From the IMG/VR virus record IMGVR_UViG_3300047323_000673, positions 62,001 to 126,000 of that record: DNA of 64,000 bases; one strand, 5' to 3'. Numbering within the stretch: the first letter of the stretch is position 1; each line of letters opens with the position of its first letter. Made by a program: the position numbers and the translations under genes. Below are positions 52,998 through 61,530 of the stretch, one piece after another. This DNA comes from a virus. The notes beneath the pieces are model-generated. The model was given only the letters and a program-made list of their open reading frames with translations, made no database searches and had not been told where the DNA came from.

Positions 52998-53778
52998 ATA
53001 ACTTAGGTTTTTTTGAATTCCGGTTATCATCTTTGGGAAGATTTTCTTCCAATGATTTCTTCAAATCCCTAATAGTAAATAGTTTTTCTACTTCATCATT
53101 TCCCTTTTTTACCAAAGCCTCTTTAATAACTTTATTTTTTTTAAGCTCTAGGTCAATTATTAAATACTGAAGGATCTCCATATTTTGACCATTTAGAGCA
53201 ATTTTAAATAAATCCTCTTTATGGATTTCTCTATGTGAATGATTAATAAATTTAGGAGAATTAAAATAATATTGAAGAATATTCAAATTACCATATTCAC
53301 AGGCACTATTTAGCATCTGCCCATTCATAATACTCATTTGTATAGATGGATTAGAACTAAAATTTTCTAAAATATATTCCACTATATCTAATCTGTCAAA
53401 ACAAGAAGCATTATATAAAATAAAATCATATAAAGAATTCTTATCTTTTATTTTTGGCTCATTAAATAGGTATTTAATAATATCAATATTGCCATCTCTA
53501 CAGACTTCCCTGGCATTTTCAGAAAGAATAAAAAAGTTATTAAAAGAGTCTGACCAATTCGTTGAATTAATAAAATATTTCAATATACCAATTTGGTTAT
53601 GTTCACAAGCAATAGAAAATAAATTATATGTTATATTAAATGGTTGGAAGCTAGGATTTAGTTTTTCCTTAAGTTCCAGATTAATTATTTTTTCAAAAAA
53701 CATAATATCACCATTTTTAGCAGCTTCATTAGCTTTATCTAATAATTGTTCATGGGATAGATTAAGTAATTCATCCAT
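52996..53778 (-). CDS. degenerate ankyrin-repeat protein, last of second array, tagged
   Basis: This 260-residue protein has six helix pairs (A-A-K-N-G-D-I-M-F-F, A-C-E-H-N-Q-I-G-I-L-K-Y-F-I, A-C-E-Y-G-N-L-N-I-L-Q-Y-Y-F). The cap L-I-I-D-L-E-L-K-K-N departs from the usual one. The tail is RDLKKSLEENLPKDDNRNSK, then KPKL. It is the final gene before a terminator and still has the full tail. Confidence 0.92.
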   Translation of the reverse strand: MDELLNLSHEQLLDKANEAAKNGDIMFFEKIINLELKEKLNPSFQPFNITYNLFSIACEHNQIGILKYFINSTNWSDSFNNFFILSENAREVCRDGNIDIIKYLFNEPKIKDKNSLYDFILYNASCFDRLDIVEYILENFSSNPSIQMSIMNGQMLNSACEYGNLNILQYYFNSPKFINHSHREIHKEDLFKIALNGQNMEILQYLIIDLELKKNKVIKEALVKKGNDEVEKLFTIRDLKKSLEENLPKDDNRNSKKPKL

Positions 53779-53779
53779 A

Positions 53780-54592
53780 TTAAACCTTTAATTTCTTACT
53801 ATTTAAAGAGTTGTCATTGATAGGTAAATCATTATGTAAACTTTTGTTTACTTCTCTAATATTAAAACAATTTTCAATTTCATCACGAGCTTCAATAGGA
53901 AGATTACTGCGTATAGTTTGTTTAAGTGTATCAGTCTTTTCTATATTGAGGTCTAAAATAAAGAACTTGACTATTTCTAGATGTTGTTTTTTTATAGCTC
54001 TTTCAAAAACACTTTCAAAATTATTAATTTTATCTTTATAATTTTCTATTCGTGGCTCATCAAAAATATATTGAATAATATCTAGACGGTTAGCTTCACA
54101 AGCAACATCTATAATATATCCATTTTCTGCTTCAATTTGTTCCTGTGTTTGATTCCTATTTGGTAATCTTCGGAAATATTTAAGCATATCTAAAGAGTGG
54201 TTAGTTATAGAGATATTAGTTCCGGCTGAACACCACCCATTATAAGTGGCAAAACTTTTAATTTCAGGTGTATTTAATAAATAATCAATTATATGTGTAT
54301 GCCCAGAATGACAAGCTTGTTCAAAAAGACAATTAATATCTTGATTTAAATCGAAATGTTTATCCAATTTTGGAGAAGTAGTTAAATATTTAAGCATTTT
54401 GAGATTGCCATGTTTAATACAATCTATTAATGGATTATTATATGCGTTTTGTTGATACACTATCTTACGAATAAACTCATCTTTGGATGTTAATAATTGA
54501 TGAACTTTTTTAAAATCATTGTTAATGCAAGCTTGAGAAAATTCCTCTTCTATCTCCCAGCTTTCTTTTATTATTGGATGTATTATTCTCAT
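53780..54592 (-). CDS. degenerate ankyrin-repeat protein, tagged
   Basis: This 270-residue protein has six helix pairs (A-C-H-S-G-H-T-H-I-I-D-Y-L-L, A-C-E-A-N-R-L-D-I-I-Q-Y-I-F). The cap is F-I-L-D-L-N-I-E-K-T and the tail REVNKSLHNDLPINDNSLNS, then KKLKV. Its opening M-R-I-I-H-P-I-I-K-E-S-W-E-I-E-E-E differs from the rest. Its ATG overlaps the previous stop by four bases, and its K-V-stop codons supply AAGGTTTAAT to the next gene. Confidence 0.92.
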   Translation of the reverse strand: MRIIHPIIKESWEIEEEFSQACINNDFKKVHQLLTSKDEFIRKIVYQQNAYNNPLIDCIKHGNLKMLKYLTTSPKLDKHFDLNQDINCLFEQACHSGHTHIIDYLLNTPEIKSFATYNGWCSAGTNISITNHSLDMLKYFRRLPNRNQTQEQIEAENGYIIDVACEANRLDIIQYIFDEPRIENYKDKINNFESVFERAIKKQHLEIVKFFILDLNIEKTDTLKQTIRSNLPIEARDEIENCFNIREVNKSLHNDLPINDNSLNSKKLKV

Positions 54593-55158
54593 AATTTTGT
54601 CTTTTTTGCTTTAGCTTCTTTAGTATTAAGTTCTGAATTTAATGATGTATTTAAATCTCGCATTTCAAGTAATTTTTCAAAATAGTCTTTTAATTCTCCA
54701 GGCAATTGGTTCAGATCTAAATTAAAAGATTCAGTTCTTGGAATATTCAATTCAGTAATAATATATTCCATCATTTTTATCTGTTTAAAACGAGCAGCTT
54801 GATTAAAAGCATGTTCAAGATCAGCATATTTTTCCTTATATTCTTTTAAATGTGGTGTTTTAAAAAGATAATCCATAATTTTGAATTTTGCTTCACCACT
54901 AGCAATATGTAATGCTGATCCATCATTTATAGTTCTATAAACAGGTTCTGAATCAACAAGATTAAGAAGATAATCTAAAACTTTAGGAGAATCATTATGA
55001 CAAGCATTGTATACTCCTTGAATGCAGAAATGCTCATGTGTACGATTTAAATGTGGAGTATTAAAAATGTAATCAAGTATATGTATATCTTCATTTTTAC
55101 ATGCCTCTTCAAATTTAAGGTATAAATCTTTTTCATTTAAATTACTATAATCAGTCAT
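54589..55158 (-). CDS. short ankyrin-repeat protein, tagged
   Basis: I start this at the ATG at 55158, one base after the previous stop; the longer frame from 55191 would overlap by 32 bases. The 189-residue protein has only four helix pairs (A-C-K-N-E-D-I-H-I-L-D-Y-I-F, A-C-H-N-D-S-P-K-V-L-D-Y-L-L). The cap is I-I-T-E-L-N-I-P-R-T and the tail RDLNTSLNSELNTKEAKAKK, then TKL. It overlaps the next gene by ATGA. Confidence 0.9.
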   Translation of the reverse strand: MTDYSNLNEKDLYLKFEEACKNEDIHILDYIFNTPHLNRTHEHFCIQGVYNACHNDSPKVLDYLLNLVDSEPVYRTINDGSALHIASGEAKFKIMDYLFKTPHLKEYKEKYADLEHAFNQAARFKQIKMMEYIITELNIPRTESFNLDLNQLPGELKDYFEKLLEMRDLNTSLNSELNTKEAKAKKTKL

Positions 55159-55159
55159 A

Positions 55160-56020
55160 TTACACCTTTGGTTTTTTAGTTTTGGCATCATTAAATTGTA
55201 AGTTATTTACCAAGTCATGAAAATCAAACATTTTTTCAATTGCCTCGTTAGGAAATTTTTTTAAATGTTCCGCAATATCTTTCGTTTTTTCAATATTGAA
55301 GTCAACGATTAAATATCTCAAAACATTAAGCATTGTACCATTATGAGCACACTTATAGATTATATCATTATCTTCATGGATATGTATCTTATCTTTAAGA
55401 TCAGGTGAAGTTAATAGGTATTTAATAACATCTATTTTATCATTTGATTCAGCAGTGTACAAAATTGTACTATTTTTCAATGTTTTGAGAGCAAATGAAT
55501 AGTTTGTTTCAAAGAAATATTTTAAAACATGATTATGTCCATTTCTTACAGCTAAGGTAACTCCATACTCAAAAGCAGGAAAGTTACTTTTAATTCCTAA
55601 CTCTTGTTTAAACAAATAATTAATTATTTTTAAATGTCCGTTTTTACAAGCTTCATAGAAGCCTGCTTCAATACCATTAGGTTTTTTTTTAAGATTTAAC
55701 TCAGATGAATTTAATAGATATTCAACAATATCTAATTTTCCATTAGAACATGCAACTTTAAATGCATCCTTTAATAAATATTTTTTAAATTTAGCAGAAA
55801 TAATATTGTTTAATTCTTCAGAATTAATCATATATTCTATAATATCAAGATATCCTTGTTCAGCAGCAATTAATAACATATTTTTAGGGATGGTATTATT
55901 GCATTTTTTAGCCTTAGTAATATTAAATATTTCTTTAATAAGATTTAAATCATTATTAAAGCAAGCAGTGCATAAAACAGAATTAAGATCTTGCTTTGAG
56001 AGTTCAGAGTAATTCTTCAT
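55160..56020 (-). CDS. seven-unit ankyrin-repeat protein, tagged
   Basis: At 286 residues and seven helix pairs this is the longest ankyrin protein of the window (A-A-E-Q-G-Y-L-D-I-I-E-Y-M-I, A-C-K-N-G-H-L-K-I-I-N-Y-L-F, A-V-R-N-G-H-N-H-V-L-K-Y-F-F). The cap is L-I-V-D-F-N-I-E-K-T. The helix of the tail is shortened (HDLVNNLQFNDAKTKKPKV). A one-base gap precedes it, and its final codons read AAG GTG TAA before the next start. Confidence 0.92.
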   Translation of the reverse strand: MKNYSELSKQDLNSVLCTACFNNDLNLIKEIFNITKAKKCNNTIPKNMLLIAAEQGYLDIIEYMINSEELNNIISAKFKKYLLKDAFKVACSNGKLDIVEYLLNSSELNLKKKPNGIEAGFYEACKNGHLKIINYLFKQELGIKSNFPAFEYGVTLAVRNGHNHVLKYFFETNYSFALKTLKNSTILYTAESNDKIDVIKYLLTSPDLKDKIHIHEDNDIIYKCAHNGTMLNVLRYLIVDFNIEKTKDIAEHLKKFPNEAIEKMFDFHDLVNNLQFNDAKTKKPKV

Positions 56021-56021
56021 A

Positions 56022-56777
56022 TTAAACCTTTGGTTTTTTACTTATAGAAGTATTATCAGATTGAGTAGATAATTCTTCTTTTAAAGATTTATTTAACTCT
56101 CTAACATTAAACATATTATCTACATCTTTTTTAAAGACATGGCTCATATATTCTTTAATATCTTCAGTTTTTTCTAAATTTAAATCAAAGATAAAATATC
56201 TTAAGACTTCAAAGTGATTACGGTCATAAGCTGCTCTAAATAATTGATTCCCATTATCTTGAAGACCAAACTTTATTTTTATATCTGGTGACTCCATTAA
56301 ATATTTTACAATTTCAAGCCTACCTTCATCACAAGCAGCATCTAAAATAATGCCATTTTTCAATCCTTTTAGCATGAGTGGATCATCAGGAAAGGATTCA
56401 AAAATATATTTGAGAATATTCAAATGGCCAAAACTACTACAATATAATGCAGCCATCATGGGAGCATCAGAATTAGCATTCTCATCCTTAAGCTCTGGCT
56501 GCTCTAATAAAAATTTAGTAATCTCAAAATAACCTTTTTCACAAGTAATTTTTACTAATTCCCTAACTTCATCTAATACTTTAAATGTTCTTCTAGCTTC
56601 CCACATGTCAAAGATGCATTTAACAATTTCTAATTGATTATCAAAGCAACCATGAAGAAGCATTTGATGAACAGATACTTGATTAGAATATTTGAACAAA
56701 TCCGAATCTAAAAAATTTTTTAAAAAATTAATATCACCATTTTTACATGCATTATAAACTTCTTGTACAGTAATCAT
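56022..56777 (-). CDS. degenerate ankyrin-repeat protein, tagged
   Basis: This 251-residue protein has six helix pairs (A-C-K-N-G-D-I-N-F-L, T-C-E-K-G-Y-F-E-I-T-K-F-L-L, A-C-D-E-G-R-L-E-I-V-K-Y-L-M). The cap is F-I-F-D-L-N-L-E-K-T and the tail RELNKSLKEELSTQSDNTS, then ISKKPKV. The second unit has an unusual aromatic-basic insert (M-W-E-A-R-R-T-F-K). One-base gaps at both ends. Confidence 0.92.
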   Translation of the reverse strand: MITVQEVYNACKNGDINFLKNFLDSDLFKYSNQVSVHQMLLHGCFDNQLEIVKCIFDMWEARRTFKVLDEVRELVKITCEKGYFEITKFLLEQPELKDENANSDAPMMAALYCSSFGHLNILKYIFESFPDDPLMLKGLKNGIILDAACDEGRLEIVKYLMESPDIKIKFGLQDNGNQLFRAAYDRNHFEVLRYFIFDLNLEKTEDIKEYMSHVFKKDVDNMFNVRELNKSLKEELSTQSDNTSISKKPKV

Positions 56778-56778
56778 A

Positions 56779-57543
56779 TTATACTTTCATTGTTCTATTT
56801 TTATTTTTACTACTAGTAAGTAAATTATTTTGAAGAGAGTTATTTAAATCTCTTATCTCAAACATCTTTTCTACATCTTTATTAGGATATGTGTTTAAAT
56901 ATTTTTTTATACTTTCAGTTTTTTCAATATTTAACTCAAATATGAGATATCTTAAATTCTCTAATGCTTGTTTTTCACAAGCTGTTTCAAATCCTTTTGC
57001 TAGATTTTTTTGCAAATTATAATTAGGTAAACTTATTAAATATTGTAAAACTAAAATATTATTATCTTTACAACAAGCAGCATCAAAAATTTCTTTTTCA
57101 GGATTTGGAATATTAGACATATAATTCTCATGTGTCTCTACAAAATATTTTAAGATATTTAAATGTCCATATTGAGCAGCACACATTGTTCCAAAATAAA
57201 GTATAGTAGAATTATGGTTAATTTTTATTGATGGTGTATCAGTTAAATATTTAACTATATCTATATGACCATATTGACTGGAATAATTCATAAATTGTGA
57301 AATATTTAGTGAATTATTAAAATATTTTTCAAATGGAGATTCAAAAAGAACTTTCATTATTTCTAGTCTACCTAGAATACAACATTCTTTAATCATTGCA
57401 ACCATAAACTGATCAAATTTTGATTCATGGATTAACCAGTTAGACTGTAAAAATTCTTTTACAAAATTGACATTATCATTTGCACAAGCTTCTTGTAATT
57501 TATCAGCTATTTCCTGTGGAGTAAATGTATCAATATTTTTCAT
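56779..57543 (-). CDS. degenerate ankyrin-repeat protein, tagged
   Basis: This 254-residue protein has six helix pairs (A-C-A-N-D-N-V-N-F-V, S-S-Q-Y-G-H-I-D-I-V-K-Y-L-T, A-A-Q-Y-G-H-L-N-I-L-K-Y-F-V). The cap is L-I-F-E-L-N-I-E-K-T. The tail RDLNNSLQNNLLTSSKNK ends NRTMKV, one of the most altered basic ends. It is clearly a sister of the next gene (shared I-D-T-x-T-P and L-P-N-Y-N blocks). Confidence 0.92.
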   Translation of the reverse strand: MKNIDTFTPQEIADKLQEACANDNVNFVKEFLQSNWLIHESKFDQFMVAMIKECCILGRLEIMKVLFESPFEKYFNNSLNISQFMNYSSQYGHIDIVKYLTDTPSIKINHNSTILYFGTMCAAQYGHLNILKYFVETHENYMSNIPNPEKEIFDAACCKDNNILVLQYLISLPNYNLQKNLAKGFETACEKQALENLRYLIFELNIEKTESIKKYLNTYPNKDVEKMFEIRDLNNSLQNNLLTSSKNKNRTMKV

Positions 57544-57545
57544 AC

Positions 57546-58310
57546 TTAAACCTTTGGCTTTTTATTCACAGAAGTGTTTAATTCCATATTTGAATGCAAA
57601 TTATTATGTAAATCTCTTATTTGGAACATTCTTTCTACTTCATCATTTTTATATTTTTTCAAATAAAAATTAACATTACTATTTCTTTCAATATTTAAAT
57701 CAAAGACAATATATTTTAAATTATCTAAATTACCTTTGTATAAAGATGATTCAAATCCTTTTTCAATATTTTTTTGTACATTATAATTGGGTAATGTTAC
57801 TAAATATTGTAAAATAGGTAAATTATTTTTCCGACAAGCAGATTCAAAAATTTCTGATTCAGGTTGAATGCTATTAACTAAATAATTTTTATTTGGATCT
57901 AATAAGTATTTAACGATATCTAAATGACCATGTTCAGCAGCAACCATTGCACCAAATTGAGGAGTTGTAAAATTGTCTCCGATTTTTACTGCTGGCGTAT
58001 CAATTAAATATTTAACTATATCAATATGACCGTTTTTACTAGCATGTGTGAAAAAACATTGAATTTTGTGAGGTGAGTTAATTACAGGCTCAAATACAGA
58101 ATTAAAAAGATTTTTTACTATATCTAAAGAACCATGAATACAACTTATTTCTAGTAAATTAAGTATTAATTTTTCAAATCTAGGAATATTAGATTCACTT
58201 ATCCAGTCAGATTTTAAAAAATCATGTAAAAAACTAGCATTGCCAATTTTTGCCACCTCTTTTAACTTATCTACAAGTTCATTGGGAGTAAGTGTATCAA
58301 TATTCTGCAT
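57546..58310 (-). CDS. degenerate ankyrin-repeat protein, tagged
   Basis: This 254-residue sister of 56779-57543 has six helix pairs (A-S-K-N-G-H-I-D-I-V-K-Y-L-I, A-A-E-H-G-H-L-D-I-V-K-Y-L-L) and the same L-V-T-L-P-N-Y-N-V-Q-K-N block. The cap is I-V-F-D-L-N-I-E-R-N and the tail RDLHNNLHSNMELNTSV, then NKKPKV. A two-base gap leads to the next start, with AAGGTTTAAG as ribosome-binding region. Confidence 0.92.
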   Translation of the reverse strand: MQNIDTLTPNELVDKLKEVAKIGNASFLHDFLKSDWISESNIPRFEKLILNLLEISCIHGSLDIVKNLFNSVFEPVINSPHKIQCFFTHASKNGHIDIVKYLIDTPAVKIGDNFTTPQFGAMVAAEHGHLDIVKYLLDPNKNYLVNSIQPESEIFESACRKNNLPILQYLVTLPNYNVQKNIEKGFESSLYKGNLDNLKYIVFDLNIERNSNVNFYLKKYKNDEVERMFQIRDLHNNLHSNMELNTSVNKKPKV

Positions 58311-58312
58311 AA

Positions 58313-59086
58313 TTAAACCTTTAATTTTTTGTTTTTTTCTTGATTAATACTCATCTCAGACTTTAAATTACTATTTAAATCTCTCATCATAAACATTTTT
58401 TCAATTTCTTTGTTTGGTTTTTCTTTGAGTATTGCTGCAATATCATCAGTTTTATCTAAATTTAAATCAAATATTAAATATTTTACAACATCAAAATTAT
58501 TGTTTTCATATGCTGCTCGAAAATGACAATCAGAATGTTCGTGAATATTATCATTATGTAAAACATTAATAGAATGAAGATATTTTAAAATTGGAACTTC
58601 TCCATACTCACATGCGGTATTTGTTAAGTTGCCATTTTTAATGACATCTTCATTTAATAAATATTTAAACTCCTTTAAAAGATATTTAATAATATTTAAT
58701 CTACCATCTTTCGCAGCATTTGTTAATCCTATTGAAAATAAAATTGCAGGGTTTGATCGTTGAACATGTAAGTCTTTAGATAAATATTCAACTGTTTTTA
58801 AATGACCATTTTCACAAGAAATTTTAAAATATTCTGTAATATAGTGTTCACGATTAATCCTATTCTGGAAAGGAGAAGACTCAATCAAATATTTTATAAT
58901 ACTTGTTTTTCCATTAGAACAAGAAGTTAGGCCCATTCTATAAAAAAGATTACCTGTATCCATTGAATAAATAGTATCAAAATCATTTTTAATAATTTGT
59001 TTCAGAAGATTAATTTGACCTGAACGACAGGAACTTAATAATTTATCGCTTAATGCTGCTTCAGTTAATGGAGAATAGTTATTCAT
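58313..59086 (-). CDS. degenerate ankyrin-repeat protein, tagged
   Basis: This 257-residue protein has six helix pairs (S-C-R-S-G-Q-I-N-L-L, S-C-E-N-G-H-L-K-T-V-E-Y-L, A-A-K-D-G-R-L-N-I-I-K-Y-L-L). The cap is L-I-F-D-L-N-L-D-K-T and the tail RDLNSNLKSEMSINQEKN, then KKLKV. It is preceded by a 61-base gap with a promoter, so it begins a transcript that runs to 52996. Confidence 0.92.
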   Translation of the reverse strand: MNNYSPLTEAALSDKLLSSCRSGQINLLKQIIKNDFDTIYSMDTGNLFYRMGLTSCSNGKTSIIKYLIESSPFQNRINREHYITEYFKISCENGHLKTVEYLSKDLHVQRSNPAILFSIGLTNAAKDGRLNIIKYLLKEFKYLLNEDVIKNGNLTNTACEYGEVPILKYLHSINVLHNDNIHEHSDCHFRAAYENNNFDVVKYLIFDLNLDKTDDIAAILKEKPNKEIEKMFMMRDLNSNLKSEMSINQEKNKKLKV

Positions 59087-59111
59087 AATAAAATGTATTT
59101 TTAATAAATAT

Positions 59112-59139
59112 ATTCTATCAAATAGAAACTAATCATCAA
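59112..59139 (-). promoter_or_regulatory. internal promoter in the second ankyrin array
   Basis: TTGATG, a 16-bp spacer and TAGAAT are read on the minus strand in a 61-base gap before the start at 59086. Confidence 0.5.
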
Positions 59140-59147
59140 CTAAATTG

Positions 59148-59933
59148 TTAAACTTTTATCTTTTTAATTGATGATTGTGAATTTTTCAATTCTGATTGAA
59201 GATCACTATATAAATCTCTTCTTTTGAACATTTCTTCAACATGAGAAAGCTCATATGCTTCTATATATTGAGAGATATCATCAGTTTTAGGTAAATTTAA
59301 ATCAACAATCAAATACTCTACAATATGCCATTTATCAAAAGAACAAGCTGTTCTAAAGTAAATATTTTTATCATGGGAAAGTTCAATATGCTGACTTAAT
59401 TTAGGATTCTGCATGATATATTTAATTATATCAAGGTAGCCTTCCATACAAGCTGTATCAAACATTTTACGAGCCAAATGATAATGATGTAAATCATAAT
59501 CTTTAGTAAAGTCATCAATTAGATATTTAACTATAGATACATGTCCTTGCTCATAAGCATTCTTAACCCCCTCTGTAAATGAAACTGCTTCATAAATATT
59601 CCTTTGTAAGCCAGGTGTTTCCAATGTATATTTAACTATATCTAAACAACCATTATTACAGGCATTTTTAAAGATATAATCATTATAAACATTTATATTA
59701 GCATGTTCCTTTAAGTCAGGCGATGTTAATAAATAACTAAAGACCTCTACATTATTATTGTCAGCAGCATGTCTTAATGCTTTATCATTTCTATAATGAA
59801 TATTTATTTTAAAAGGAAGTACTGAAGATGTTAATAAATACTTAACTGACTCAATATCATTTTTTTCGCAAGCATTAACAAACTCATCATGTAATGCTTC
59901 TTCATCTAAAAATTTATAATCATCTATTTTCAT
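59148..59933 (-). CDS. degenerate ankyrin-repeat protein, tagged
   Basis: This 261-residue protein has six helix pairs (A-C-E-K-N-D-I-E-S-V-K-Y-L-L, A-C-N-N-G-C-L-D-I-V-K-Y-T-L, A-C-M-E-G-Y-L-D-I-I-K-Y-I-M). The cap is L-I-V-D-L-N-L-P-K-T and the tail RDLYSDLQSELKNSQSSI, then KKIKV. The linking segment L-K-E-H-A-N-I-N-V between units is typical of this half of the array. Its ATG overlaps the previous stop by four bases. Confidence 0.92.
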   Translation of the reverse strand: MKIDDYKFLDEEALHDEFVNACEKNDIESVKYLLTSSVLPFKINIHYRNDKALRHAADNNNVEVFSYLLTSPDLKEHANINVYNDYIFKNACNNGCLDIVKYTLETPGLQRNIYEAVSFTEGVKNAYEQGHVSIVKYLIDDFTKDYDLHHYHLARKMFDTACMEGYLDIIKYIMQNPKLSQHIELSHDKNIYFRTACSFDKWHIVEYLIVDLNLPKTDDISQYIEAYELSHVEEMFKRRDLYSDLQSELKNSQSSIKKIKV

Positions 59934-60697
59934 ATTTTTATTCTTTTATTTGTAGTTTGATTATCTTCAAGCTCGGAAGTAAGCTGTTGATTTATTTCTC
60001 GTAATTCAAATAATTTAATAACAGATTCATTAGGATTTTTGGAAAAATAGCTTTTTAAATCATTGTCTAAATTTATATTTTTATTAAAGATAAAATATTT
60101 AATAACTTCCATTTCATCAAATGAACATGCACTTTTAAATGCTAAGTTATAATTGATAGGAAAACGATAATTAGTTAAATCAGGTGATTCTAAAAGATAC
60201 TTTACAATATCAATATGACCATGTTGGGAAGCAGCAGAGAGTATACCTCCATTTAATAACATTTTTCCGATTCTAGAATTATCTTTTTGAGGAGTTAATA
60301 GTGCCTGTAAAAGATGAAGATGTCCATTTCTAGATGCAATTAATGCTTGATCCATACAAAATTTTGAGAAAATATTATCTTTAATTATACTAGAATTCGT
60401 TATTATATAAGAAATAATTTCGAATTCGTATTCATCACAACATTCTAGTAAAATTCCATTAACATTATCAGGCAAATTAACATATTGAGAAACATAATTA
60501 TCTTCAAAAAGATATTTTACAATATTTAAATGACCATTTTTACCTGCCTCATAAAGTAAATCATACCCATAGTTGTTATACTCTTCAAACATTAATTTAT
60601 CAGTTAATTTTTGGAGGGTTTGCAAATCTCCTATTTTACAAGATTCTTTTGCTTTTTTAAATAACTCACGCTGAGTTAAATTATGATAATCGTTCAT
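59930..60697 (-). CDS. degenerate ankyrin-repeat protein, tagged
   Basis: This 255-residue protein has six helix pairs (A-G-K-N-G-H-L-N-I-V-K-Y-L-F, A-S-R-N-G-H-L-H-L-L, A-S-Q-H-G-H-I-D-I-V-K-Y-L-L). The cap F-I-F-N-K-N-I-N-L-D is divergent. The tail is REINQQLTSELEDNQTTN, then KRIKI. It follows a strong promoter and forms a two-gene transcript with 59148-59933. Confidence 0.92.
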   Translation of the reverse strand: MNDYHNLTQRELFKKAKESCKIGDLQTLQKLTDKLMFEEYNNYGYDLLYEAGKNGHLNIVKYLFEDNYVSQYVNLPDNVNGILLECCDEYEFEIISYIITNSSIIKDNIFSKFCMDQALIASRNGHLHLLQALLTPQKDNSRIGKMLLNGGILSAASQHGHIDIVKYLLESPDLTNYRFPINYNLAFKSACSFDEMEVIKYFIFNKNINLDNDLKSYFSKNPNESVIKLFELREINQQLTSELEDNQTTNKRIKI

Positions 60698-60722
60698 ATT
60701 AATTTTAGTTATATAGATCTTT

Positions 60723-60750
60723 ATTATAGCAAAATAAAATTAATGAACAA
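60723..60750 (-). promoter_or_regulatory. internal promoter in the second ankyrin array
   Basis: TTGTTC, a 16-bp spacer and TATAAT preceded by TGC (extended -10) are read on the minus strand, about 25 bases before the start at 60697. Confidence 0.65.
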
Positions 60751-60755
60751 TAAAT

Positions 60756-61529
60756 TTAAATTTTAGTTTTTTTAATTGGTATTATATTAGGCTCTAAATT
60801 TTTATTTAATTCTGAATTTAAATCACGAATTTCAAAATATTTATCTACATTTTCATTAGGATAACGAGATAAAGACTCTAATATATAAGGTGTTTTCTCA
60901 ATATTTAAATCAATAATAAAGTATTTAAGAATATCTAGATGTTTATGTTGTAATGCATTATCAAAGCCAACATCATTATCTAAATGGATATTTGCATGTT
61001 CTGATAATTCAGGTGAAGTTAATACATATTGCACAATGTTTAAATGTCCATTTAAAACAGCTTGTTTAAATGCTTTGTTTTGACCATATTCAATAGACAA
61101 TCTATTTGTTGGAGATATGTCAGGTGAAGTAAGAAAATATTTAAGAACATTTAACTGACCAGAATTTGCTGCATAAGTGACTCCGTCCATGCATGATACT
61201 TTAAAATTAATGGTTCTTTCGTAAGTATCATAGAGAATGTATTTAACAAGCTCTAAATGACCATTTATACAAGCTTGTCTAAAAGGATTATCATTTCTAG
61301 TCATTATGTTTGCATTCTCTTCTAAATCTGGTGATGTTAAAAGATAATTTACAAGTTCTAAATGGCCTTTTTCAGCCACAAAGCTAAGTATAGTATTTGG
61401 GTGGGCTATAACCTTTCTAGCATGTTTACAAGTAAAAAGGCTTTTAAGAGTTTCTAAATCACCATCCTCACAGCACTGTTGTAATATATCCTGTATTTTT
61501 TCTTCACTTAAAATTGAATACCTACTCAT
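60756..61529 (-). CDS. degenerate ankyrin-repeat protein, tagged
   Basis: This 257-residue protein has six helix pairs (V-A-E-K-G-H-L-E-L-V-N-Y-L-L, A-C-I-N-G-H-L-E-L-V-K-Y-I-L, A-A-N-S-G-Q-L-N-V-L-K-Y-F-L, A-V-L-N-G-H-L-N-I-V-Q-Y-V-L), among the best-preserved ankyrin motifs of the arrays. The cap is F-I-I-D-L-N-I-E-K-T and the tail RDLNSELNKNLEPNIIPI, then KKTKI. It ends the transcript arriving from the right edge. Confidence 0.93.
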   Translation of the reverse strand: MSRYSILSEEKIQDILQQCCEDGDLETLKSLFTCKHARKVIAHPNTILSFVAEKGHLELVNYLLTSPDLEENANIMTRNDNPFRQACINGHLELVKYILYDTYERTINFKVSCMDGVTYAANSGQLNVLKYFLTSPDISPTNRLSIEYGQNKAFKQAVLNGHLNIVQYVLTSPELSEHANIHLDNDVGFDNALQHKHLDILKYFIIDLNIEKTPYILESLSRYPNENVDKYFEIRDLNSELNKNLEPNIIPIKKTKI

Positions 61530-61530
61530 G

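Noticed and set aside
54497-54685. Plus-strand hydrophobic frame, possible small membrane protein
   Set aside because: It spans two overlapping ankyrin genes on the other strand and has no start signal; other such frames (53489, 53811, 55806, 56350, 57467) are likewise antisense to arrays.
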